From Avidehalobacter sp964569265 (GTDB lineage: Bacteria; Bacillota; Dehalobacteriia; UBA4068; UBA4997), in NCBI GenBank assembly GCA_964569265.1, contig CAZMTO010000006.1, forward strand, positions 1-64,000: 64,000 nt of DNA, given 5' to 3'. This document shows, one piece after another, positions 8,535-16,800 of the stretch. The notes under the pieces were generated by a model that searched no databases, was not told the origin of the DNA, and saw nothing but the letters and a program-made list of their open reading frames with translations. The translations under genes were made by a program, and so were the position numbers. Position 1 is the first letter of the stretch. The number at the start of each line of letters is the position of its first letter.

Positions 8535-9512
8535 TTAAAACTCCAACTCAAACCATTCATTGTCCGATATCTCATATCGTTGCTGCAAATTCCTCGGCAG
8601 CAGCACCGTTTTGTATTTATATTCAATGTGCGTTTCAGCTTCGTCGCCGTATTGGCTGTACTGCGCAATAACATTGCCGCTTTCGTCATATTCATACCTG
8701 ATACGTTCATACCAGCCGTCGGCATAATAGTTGTACATACCTACGCAGCGGCCCTGCTCATCATACTCCCGGCGCTTATCAGCTACCATACCGCCGGGGG
8801 TATTTTCGGTTTCGCTCAATTTGTTGCCGTTTTCGTCATAGGTAAAGGTTTGCCAACGTAACAGCCCGTCATAAATGTCGTAAGTTTCCACGCTCATCAG
8901 GCGCCCGGCAACATCATATTTATATTCCTGCCGGCTTACCAATGCTCCCGCCAAAGCATATTGCTCGCGGCGCACCAAAAGGTCACCGTCATATTTGTAA
9001 ACCACCGAACTGTTCAGCTCGCCACGGCCGTTAAAGCTCTTTTCGCTCACGCGCCGCCCCTGCTCATCATAACCGTAATAAAAAACGTCCCCCACCGTAC
9101 CGTCAGCCCAAATCTGCCGATAACTCAGGCGGTTATTATCATCATCATATGTATATTCGCCGCCGGCTTTATCACCGCTATAGTTTTTGTAGGCCAACAA
9201 ATTGCCGCGCTCATCGTAGCTATACTCACGTTCCAACACCGTATTGCCGTCTTTGCCGTTTTCCGTGCGCACAAGCTGCCCCGCCTTGTTAAAAACATAC
9301 CGCATATGCCACTTTGTTGCTGCGTTGCCGTTGCTGACGCCTATTTTCTGCACCACATTCGGCTCAATCACAAAATCATAGCTGTTAAACCAGTAACATT
9401 CGCCCTGCTCGTTGTAATTCGCCTCATACGCCACCACATCCGCAGGTTCAAATTCACAGGCAGCGCCACCCAGCCCCGTTATCAGCGCCACCGCGCACAA
9501 TAACATTAACAT
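8535..9512 (-). CDS. YD-repeat exported protein, paralogue 3
   Basis: This is the first gene of the tandem set, 325 aa from the ATG at 9512, which has an AGGAGG site 8 bases upstream. A GTG at 9518 and an ATG at 9506 are alternatives. The signal sequence ends GLGGAAC; this is a weaker lipobox than in the other two because Gly replaces Leu at -3. The rest is YD repeats (YSYDERGNLLAY, YGYDEQGRRVSE and others). It is more diverged than the other two copies. The product is probably surface-attached. No partner, immunity gene or toxin domain lies beside it. Confidence 0.8.
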   Translation of the reverse strand: MLMLLCAVALITGLGGAACEFEPADVVAYEANYNEQGECYWFNSYDFVIEPNVVQKIGVSNGNAATKWHMRYVFNKAGQLVRTENGKDGNTVLEREYSYDERGNLLAYKNYSGDKAGGEYTYDDDNNRLSYRQIWADGTVGDVFYYGYDEQGRRVSEKSFNGRGELNSSVVYKYDGDLLVRREQYALAGALVSRQEYKYDVAGRLMSVETYDIYDGLLRWQTFTYDENGNKLSETENTPGGMVADKRREYDEQGRCVGMYNYYADGWYERIRYEYDESGNVIAQYSQYGDEAETHIEYKYKTVLLPRNLQQRYEISDNEWFELEF

Positions 9513-9689
9513 AAGCACCCCCTCCTAAAATTTTCAGCAGCATACTTTCTATCTATATCTTACATATATAACACACCGCGGGCAATACATAATGTGACAT
9601 TTTTGCTGTAAAATTTTGCTCTTTATTATATAACCGCAAACAATGGCAAAATGTAACGCTGCTTTGCCAATTTTTTGCAAAATTTGCAT

Positions 9690-9726
9690 AAAAAGCAGCC
9701 GCCCCTTGCCGGAACAACTGCTTTTT
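9690..9726 (-). terminator. terminator after the DUF1015 gene
   Basis: AAAAAGCAG (9690-9698) pairs with CTGCTTTTT (9718-9726). In the minus direction the stem runs into a T-run. It lies 17 bases after the DUF1015 stop and ends the serine operon. Confidence 0.7.
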
Positions 9727-9742
9727 ATTGATTATTCAGTTT

Positions 9743-10990
9743 TTAGCTTAATTTGTGGATAAACAAACCGCTTCTCAATTTAGGTTCAAACCAGGTAGAC
9801 TTAGGCGGCATAACCATACCGCTGTCGGCAATCGCCATCAAATCGTCCAGCCCGGTAGGATACATAGCAAACGCTGCGGCCCAACCGTCGGCAACTCTGG
9901 CTTCCAGCTCGCCCAAACCACGAATACCGCCAACAAAGTCAATGCGTTTATCGGTTCTGGGGTCGGCAATGCCCAACAATTTGTCCAGCACGTTGGTCTG
10001 CAAAATGCTTACGTCCAAACGCGCTACCGGGTCGTTTTCGTCAAACACACCGGGCTTTACGGCCAAATCGTACCAGCGCCCCGGCAAATACAGGCTGCAA
10101 TGATGCTTTTGCTGCGGCTTGGGGCAGGTACCCTCGGCAAGCGGGGTAATTTCAAATACATCAGCCAGCTTGGCCAAAAATTCGTCCTCGGTCATCCCGT
10201 TTAAATCGTGAATAACGCGGTTATAGTCCATAATTGCCAGTTCACCCGCCGGGAAGATAACCGACAAAAACCAGTTAAACTCCTCGCCACCGTCATAATC
10301 GGGGTGATCTTTGCGGCGCTTTTCAGCCACACGCACTGCACTGGCCGCACGGTGGTGGCCATCAGCAATATACAGGGCCGGCACATCACCAAAGGCAGCC
10401 GTCAGCCCGTCGATAACAGCGTCATCGTCAATCAACCAAACCGTATGACCAACGCCATCTTCGGCAACAAAATCATATACCGGCTTATGGTCGGCTATCC
10501 AGGCACAAATTGCAGCGCTTATAGCTTCGGCATCGCGGTAAGTCAAAAAAATCGGGCCGGTGTTGGCGTCGCACTCGTCCACGTGACGAATACGGTCTGC
10601 CTCTTTATCTGCACGGGTAAATTCGTGCTTTTTAATATTATCCTGCTGATAATCGTCTACCGCTGTGCAGGCAACCAGGCCCACCTGACGACGCCCGTCC
10701 ATCTGCTGGGCGTAAATATACAGGCAAGGTTTGGCTTCCTGCTGCAAAACACCGTCTGCGGCCATTTGCTGCAAGTTTGCAGCAGCCTTGGCATAAACCT
10801 CATCAGCATACAAATCTATTGCCGGGTCAAGGTCAATTTCTGCCTTGTCCACGTGCAAAAAAGAATACGGATTGCCCACAACCATTTCGCGGGCTTCCTC
10901 GCTATTCATCACATCATACGGCAATGCTGCCACCTTGTCCGCCAAATCGGCACGGGGGCGCAGGGCCGCAAATGATCTGATTTTTACCAT
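9743..10990 (-). CDS. DUF1015 family protein
   Basis: This 415-residue protein belongs to the DUF1015 family. It starts MVKIRSFAALRPR with the typical PYDVMNSEEAR stretch and contains the family hallmark IADGHHRAASA at about residue 200. The biochemical role is not established. In many Firmicutes the gene follows serA and serC, as here, so a role tied to serine or phosphoserine metabolism is a fair inference from context. The ATG at 10990 follows a GGAGG site. The 180-base gap to serA holds a repeat element, so co-transcription is not certain. Confidence 0.85.
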   Translation of the reverse strand: MVKIRSFAALRPRADLADKVAALPYDVMNSEEAREMVVGNPYSFLHVDKAEIDLDPAIDLYADEVYAKAAANLQQMAADGVLQQEAKPCLYIYAQQMDGRRQVGLVACTAVDDYQQDNIKKHEFTRADKEADRIRHVDECDANTGPIFLTYRDAEAISAAICAWIADHKPVYDFVAEDGVGHTVWLIDDDAVIDGLTAAFGDVPALYIADGHHRAASAVRVAEKRRKDHPDYDGGEEFNWFLSVIFPAGELAIMDYNRVIHDLNGMTEDEFLAKLADVFEITPLAEGTCPKPQQKHHCSLYLPGRWYDLAVKPGVFDENDPVARLDVSILQTNVLDKLLGIADPRTDKRIDFVGGIRGLGELEARVADGWAAAFAMYPTGLDDLMAIADSGMVMPPKSTWFEPKLRSGLFIHKLS

Positions 10991-11043
10991 ATTAAACCTC
11001 CGGGGTATTTATTACTGTTATTATCGTGCAATAAATTATACAA

Positions 11044-11155
11044 CACAGCAAATGTGCCACTATTGTCACTTCCGGTCTAAAAAACCGCGCTAAGGTGGGC
11101 TTTATCTATCCCACCCACCGCCCTGCATACACCCGGCGGGCGCGGCTTTTCAGCA
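11044..11155. repeat. mosaic repeat plus three-way-junction-like element
   Basis: The left part (11044-11075) is the TGTGCC/TATTGTCA module that recurs at 12.2, 12.3, 12.5 and 54.4 kb. The right part (11076-11155) is homologous to 54427-54503. It can fold with P1 CCGCGC/GCGCGG (11085-11090 with 11140-11145), P2 GGTGGG/CCCACC (11094-11099 with 11110-11115) and P3 CCGCC/GGCGG (11118-11122 with 11135-11139). A CTTTT follows on the plus strand. It lies between serA and the DUF1015 gene, both minus strand. Confidence 0.6.
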
Positions 11156-11169
11156 AATTTGCCGTATCG

Positions 11170-12066
11170 TTATTGCAGCTCTGCAAGAATAATAGAAACT
11201 ATCTCGTCACCAATTCTCCCCTGTGCCTCGGCAGTAGAACCACCGATATGGGGGGTAAGAGAAATTTTGGGATGAGTGTAAACAGCTTCGTTTTTGGTAG
11301 GTTCTTCGGCAAAAACGTCCAGTGCAGCAGCCGCAATTTTGCCGCTGTCCAAAGCTTCAATCAGGGCAGCTTCGTCAACCAAAGCACCGCGAGAAGTGTT
11401 AACCAGATATACGCCGTCTTTCATCTTGGCAATGGTGTCGGCGTTAATCAGCGGCGGCTCACCCTTGGCAGCCGGCACGTGCAGAGAGATAAAGTCAGCC
11501 TTAGCCAGCAGCTCGTCAAGACCAACAACCTCCGGTGCGGTAACATAGGGGTCATAGGCAATAACTTCCATACCAATGCCCTTGGCCAGCTTGGCCAGCG
11601 CTTTGCCAATGCGGCCATAACCGATAATACCCAGAGTTTTGCCGCCCAGCTCAATGCCTTCGTACTTCTTCTTGTTCCATTCGCCGTTACGCATAGTGTA
11701 GTTGGCAATGTGCAGGTAACGGGCAATAGCAAACATATGGCCCAAAGCCAGCTCGGCTACCGAATTGCTGCTGGCAGCCGGGGTGTTGCGAACCTTAATG
11801 CCCTGTTCTTCGGCATAAGCCACATCAATGTTATCTACACCAACACCACCGCGGATAACCAGCTTTAAGCGGCCGGCTTCTTTGGCAGCATCAATTACCG
11901 GTACACGTACCTTGGTAGCCGAACGTACTACCAGCACGTCAAAATCTGCCAACTGTTTAGCCAGTTCGTCAGCTTCATAAAACTGTTCTACAACCTCGTG
12001 CCCCATTTCACGGAGCTTGGCAACGGCCGCGGCTTCCATACCGTCGGCAGCTAAAATTCTCAACAT
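11170..12066 (-). CDS. serA: D-3-phosphoglycerate dehydrogenase, short form
   Basis: SerA oxidises 3-phosphoglycerate to 3-phosphohydroxypyruvate with NAD, the first step of serine synthesis. The 298 residues hold the split substrate domain, the Rossmann motif GIIGYGRIGKAL (about 140-151), the catalytic Arg in NTSRGALVDE and the His in TPHIGGST. The C-terminal ASB and ACT domains of long SerA are absent, so classical serine feedback through ACT is not expected. The start ATG has an AAGGAGG site. A TATAAT lies only 14 bases upstream of the ATG, next to the ribosome binding site, so a very short leader is possible. It sits downstream of serC, with a repeat block between them. Confidence 0.93.
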   Translation of the reverse strand: MLRILAADGMEAAAVAKLREMGHEVVEQFYEADELAKQLADFDVLVVRSATKVRVPVIDAAKEAGRLKLVIRGGVGVDNIDVAYAEEQGIKVRNTPAASSNSVAELALGHMFAIARYLHIANYTMRNGEWNKKKYEGIELGGKTLGIIGYGRIGKALAKLAKGIGMEVIAYDPYVTAPEVVGLDELLAKADFISLHVPAAKGEPPLINADTIAKMKDGVYLVNTSRGALVDEAALIEALDSGKIAAAALDVFAEEPTKNEAVYTHPKISLTPHIGGSTAEAQGRIGDEIVSIILAELQ

Positions 12067-12115
12067 AGTTTTTCCTCCTTATTATAACATAGATTTATTA
12101 TTTGCAAGTTTTTTC

Positions 12116-12163
12116 AATCAAGGCCGGATAAACGTTTGTCTATTACCGCCGCCACCCTTGATT
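12116..12163. repeat. inverted repeat in the serC-serA gap
   Basis: AATCAAGG (12116-12123) pairs with CCTTGATT (12156-12163), with a GC-rich middle that can form a second short CGG/CCG helix. No U-run follows in the minus direction (an A-run does), so it is not a standard terminator. Confidence 0.45.
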
Positions 12164-12173
12164 AAATTTATAT

Positions 12174-12502
12174 GACACAGCAGATGTGCCGCTATTGTCA
12201 ATTCCGGTATACCAGAAGGGCAAATGTGTGCCAGATGCAAGCACGACACCGCAGATGGTGTGCAGTTGTCCCTTCTGGCGACGAGTCGCCGGAGGCGTAC
12301 TAAAGTACGCGCGCCTTGCGAGGAGACTGACGACACAGCAGATGTGCCGCTATTGTCAATTCCGGTTACGCACCCAAAGTCAGAGAATTGCAAGAGTGGT
12401 ACAGATACGCGAAGTCAGGCGACGAGTCGCCGGAGGCGTACTAAAGTACGCCGACAAGCGAGGAGACTGACGACAAAGTAGATGTGCCGCTATTGTCAAT
12501 TC
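12174..12502. repeat. mosaic intergenic repeat block, serC-serA
   Basis: This 330-base block is made of short recurring modules. An 85-86 base unit occurs twice (12277-12362 and 12418-12502), differing mainly near CGCGCCTTGC versus CGCCGACAAGC. Each contains the hairpin GGCGTAC-TAAA-GTACGC (12294 and 12435). Each ends in the TGTGCCGCTATTGTCAATTC module, which also begins the block at 12174. Other parts match the 29 kb and 54 kb blocks (CACCCAAAG, then AATTGCAAGAGTGG). The block overlaps the last codons of serC and supplies its stop codon. Confidence 0.8.
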
Positions 12503-13587
12503 TCTTCCTCAAACTTCTTCATAAACGCTACCAACGCTTCCACACCCTCCATAGGCATAGCGTTGTAAATAGAAGCACGCATACCGCCAACCGAACGGTG
12601 ACCCTTAAGGTTAGAGAAACCGGCTGCGGTGCTTTCCTTAACAAACTTGGCGTCCAAATCAGCATCACCGGTGCGGAAGGTAACGTTCATCAGGCTGCGG
12701 CTGCCCTTATCGGCAACAGCGTGGAACATCTTGCTGTTATCCAGATAATCGTACAGCAAAGCGGCCTTTTTACGGTTAATTTCTGCCAGTGCCTCTACGC
12801 CGCCCAGAGAATCGATCCATTCCAGAACCAGCTTGCAGATGTAAATGGGATAGCACGGCGGAGTGTTATACATCGAATCGTTATCAGCGTGGGTACGGTA
12901 ATCCAGCATAGTGGGGGTACCCGGCAGGGGCTCCTTCAGCAAATCCTTGCGGATAATAACGATGGTAACACCGGCAGGTGCCAGATTCTTTTGCGCGCCG
13001 GCATAAATCATACCAAATTTGGTTACATCAACAGGCTCGCTTAAAATGCAGGAAGACATATCGGCTACCAGCGGTACATTGCCGGTTTCCGGAATATAGG
13101 GGTATTTGGTGCCGTAAATGGTGTTATTAAAGCAAATGTGTACATAATCTGCGTCAGCCGACAAATCCAGCTCAGACTGTTCGGGCACGCGCACAAAGTT
13201 TTCTCCCTTGGTGCTGGCAGCACAGTGAATATTGGGGGTAAACTTCTGAGCTTCTTCGTAAGCTTTTTTAGCAAAGCTGCCGGATACAACGTAATCTGCC
13301 TTACCTTCGGGAGAAGAAAGCAAATTCATCGGCACCATAGCAAACTGGGTAGAAGCACCACCCTGCAAAAACAGCACTTTATAATCTTCGGGGATGTTCA
13401 TTACCTTGTGGAACAAAGCCTCGGCCTGAGTAATAATATCATCAAAATACTTAGAGCGGTGGCTCATTTCCATTACAGACATACCGGAACCGCCATAATT
13501 CAGCAGCTCTGCCTGTGCTTTCTCCAAAACCGGCAGCGGCAGCATAGAAGGGCCGGCCGAAAAGTTAAAAATACGATTTTCCGTCAT
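12496..13587 (-). CDS. serC: phosphoserine aminotransferase
   Basis: SerC transaminates 3-phosphohydroxypyruvate with glutamate to O-phosphoserine, using PLP; it is the second step of serine synthesis. The family start FNFSAGPSMLP, the motif FLQGGASTQF and the PLP lysine in YAGAQKNLAPAG are all present. I start it at the ATG at 13587 (363 aa) because AAAGGAG lies 10 bases upstream; the TTG at 13596 is too close to that site. The stop TGA (12496-12498) is part of the TTGACAATAG sequence of the downstream repeat. It is the first gene of the serC-serA-DUF1015 group. Confidence 0.95.
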   Translation of the reverse strand: MTENRIFNFSAGPSMLPLPVLEKAQAELLNYGGSGMSVMEMSHRSKYFDDIITQAEALFHKVMNIPEDYKVLFLQGGASTQFAMVPMNLLSSPEGKADYVVSGSFAKKAYEEAQKFTPNIHCAASTKGENFVRVPEQSELDLSADADYVHICFNNTIYGTKYPYIPETGNVPLVADMSSCILSEPVDVTKFGMIYAGAQKNLAPAGVTIVIIRKDLLKEPLPGTPTMLDYRTHADNDSMYNTPPCYPIYICKLVLEWIDSLGGVEALAEINRKKAALLYDYLDNSKMFHAVADKGSRSLMNVTFRTGDADLDAKFVKESTAAGFSNLKGHRSVGGMRASIYNAMPMEGVEALVAFMKKFEEEN

Positions 13588-13664
13588 AATAATCAATCTC
13601 CTTTACTGTTTTTTATTTTTATATAGGCAAAAATTTTTACATATAATAATTGCTATACGGCTTT

Positions 13665-13693
13665 ATTGTAGCATTTTTAACCAAACATAGCAA
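13665..13693 (-). promoter_or_regulatory. serC promoter
   Basis: On the minus strand TTGCTA (13688-13693) and TACAAT (13665-13670) are separated by 17 bases. They lie about 80 bases upstream of the serC ATG, in a sigma-A-type arrangement. Confidence 0.55.
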
Positions 13694-13724
13694 GCAAAAT
13701 AGTAAATATTACGCAGCATTTATG

Positions 13725-13768
13725 CAAAAAAACAAACTGCCGGCAATGGTATACATCACCGACAGTTT
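13725..13768 (-). terminator. terminator after the giant SLH gene
   Basis: AAACTG (13734-13739) and CAGTTT (13763-13768), with an inner CCG/CGG pairing, form a stem followed in the minus direction by a T-run. It is about 40 bases after the SLH gene stop. Confidence 0.65.
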
Positions 13769-13806
13769 GGTTATTTACTTAAAACACACCGGGCGCCGCC
13801 AAAGGC

Positions 13807-16800
13807 TTAGTTTTGCGCACTGCGGTACAAAAACGTTACCATTTGCGCGCGGGTACAAACTGCACCGGGCATAAATTCGGTAGCGCTTACGCCCTTGGTA
13901 ATGCCCTGTTCTACCGCCCACTGCACGGCGTCAGCGTAATACGCATCGGCTGCAACGTCGGTAAACCGCTTGGCGTTGCCGCCGGGTTGGGGTGTTGCTG
14001 CCGCCCGCCACATAAACGCCGCCATTTGCGCACGGGTACAAACGGCATTGGGCATAAATTCGGTAGCACTTACGCCCTTGGTAATGCCCTGTTCTACCGC
14101 CCACTGCACTGCCTTGGCATAATAAGCGTCAGCCGCAACATCTGTAAAGACGGTGCTGTTGGCAAGCGGTGCAAAGTCGTTCAGCAACTCTATATGGGCG
14201 CTGCCGTTTACCGTAAAGCTTACCTTTCCGTCGGCATAATCAGCTTTAACTACCGTGGTTTTACCGGTCTTTTTATCGGTAACCCGTACCGATACCGTAC
14301 CGTCCTCGTCACCAAGGTCGGTAGGCAGCTCTACTTTGGTGCCACCACTGATACCGCCGGGCACGGTAACATCGGCAGTTACATTACCCTTAGCATCAGT
14401 AACGGTTTTTATCTCTACACCGTCGGCAGTTTTTTCGGTAACTGTCACAGTGCCGTCCTTTTTGCTTACCACCGTCACTTCCGAACCGTCTTTGTACTTG
14501 GTGGTTTCAGTAACGGTATTGGTGCGCTCGTCGGTTACCGTGGTTGTCGTTGATCCATCGTCATTTTTGGTGGTAGTAGTGGTTGTGTTGCCGGCAACTG
14601 CACCGCCGCCACCGCCGCCACCGGTACTGCCGCCGCCACCGCCCGAACTGCTGCCGCCGTTGCCTACGGTGTAGTTAAGCGTACAATAGTTGGGGATAAA
14701 TTCGCCGGTAGCTGTATCTTCGGCATAAGTGGTAACCTTTACTTTGGCTTTGCCGTCCTGCATACCTTTAACGTATATGGCGGCATCGCCGGTAATCGTC
14801 AGGGTTTTGCCGTCATCACTTATCGTGTAATTCTGCTCATCAGCATCGGTATAAACCGCTATGGCCCCTGTCGGCAGATCGGCTGCGGCACTTACACCGC
14901 GGCTGCGCATAAAGTTGTTGGCGGGGGTAGCATAGCCGCCTTCTATGGTTATAACGGCCTTAGAACTGGTTTCGGTAGTATCTTCGGTGATAAACTTGTA
15001 TACCTTTAAGCCGTTTTTCAGCAAGCCGACATCACCGAAAAATTCTTTGTCCAGCAGAGAGGTGGATTCACCCTCTATATAGTCCTTTACTTCGTCCTGC
15101 ACCCATTCAAAAAAGCTGCCGTGGCGTGCGTGAACAATTCCTACATCGTAGGGTATGCTGGTGGTGCTGCCCTCTAACGTGGTAACAAACACCCCGGTAA
15201 GATAATAGCCTACATCAAACGGGCCAAGGTCGGCAAGCTCCAGCGCCGAATTAAACCAGGTGGTGGTAGAAAAATCAATGGTTACAGAACCGCCCGGAGC
15301 CAGCGCATCTATCTTTTGGGTCATATTTTCGCCAAAATCGTCCTGATTAAGCTCCAGCTTACCCAGCTTGTCGCCTATTTGCAGCACCTTAAACTGCTCG
15401 GCACCGGTAATGCCAAACGACAAATTATACAAAAATTTGTCCGAAACATTTTGCAGCTTAAACTGTACGTGGTATTCCTCACCGCGATAAGCAATATCTT
15501 CGGCTGTAATTTGCAAATGCAGCGCACTGCCGGCATATACCTTTACCGGTTTATCGGTGGTAAAGGTTTTGCAAAAAGCTTCCGGGTTATTACCGGTAAC
15601 CGTAGCGGTCAGGTTATATTCACCCTCTTTGTCGCCGCGAACATACCAGTTGGCTTTAGCCGTGTTTGCCCGGTTTACATTGTTTACCTTATGGCCTATG
15701 GTGCCTATGGTTTGCGTTGCCTGCTGCTCGGCACCCTTCATAGCCGCCAGCGACAATCCCTCCGGCAGGTCAAGCGTAGCTACACAATCGGTAATATCAT
15801 CGCTGTAAGAATTATTGATAACCAGCAGCTCTACGTTATACATCTCTTTAAGCCAGTGTGCCTCGCCGTAAATTACCAGCACAAAGTTTTCGGATATGGG
15901 GAACAGACCAATGTTAAAGTTGCCGCCCCAAAGGCCGCCGCCGCCACCGCTGCCGGAGCCGCCACAGCTTGTCCAGCCCCAGCCGCTGCCGCCGACAAAC
16001 TTACCGGCCTGGTTAAAGTAGCCGGTAACCGGCAAATCAAACGGCAGGGCAGGCCCGGCCACAAAGCTAAAGGTAGCTTCAAACTTCCATACGTGTTCGT
16101 TGTCGGGGTCGTTAACATCAATACCGGCGGCCAGAATTTCATTGTAAGTCATTTCGGTGTGGCTCAAAGAACCATCTACCGTGCTTACATTTATCGGGGT
16201 CATTGCCAGCTTATATGCAAAGGTGCCGTCATCGGCGGCCTTTACCGCTACACTGCGGGTTGCCGGCACATAGCCCTGTGCCACTGCCGATACCGTATTG
16301 CTGCCGTGGGGTACAATAACCACAGCCCGGCCGTCTGTATCGGTTATTACGGTGGTTTCAAAGCCCTTGCCGTCAAACACCTTTACTTCGGCACCGGCCA
16401 CAGCGGGGGTACCTTCAGCATAGCCGTTTACCACAGTAACCGTCATCAGGGCGTGGGCAGCATCTTCAGCCGCAACATCGTATACGGTCATTGTTTTTTC
16501 TGCCGTAGCACTGTTGCCGGCTTCGTCCAAAACCGTAAGGCTTACCGTGTAGGTACCGGCTGCCGTATAAGTATGATTGGGGCTGCTGCCCTCAGCTTCG
16601 GCACCGTCACCAAAGCTCCACTTGTAAGCCGCTATAACATCGTTATCACTCGAACCCGTTGCCGAAAATTCAAACGGCACACCAACTGCCGCGGTAAGGG
16701 TTTCCGGCATCATTACCGCCACCGGCTTTTCTGTATCGGCCCCCACCGATTGCGCCGCCACAACATTACTGTAGGCAGCAGCACCGTAGCGGTCTACCGC

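Noticed and set aside
6649..8538. 629-codon plus-strand open frame
   Set aside because: It is antisense to the YD-repeat lipoproteins, mirrors their repeats, has no ribosome binding site and no recognisable domain.
12174..12200. Promoter inside the repeat module (TTGACA and TATAAT on the minus strand)
   Set aside because: The two hexamers are 23 bases apart, too far for a sigma-A promoter, so they are probably coincidental.
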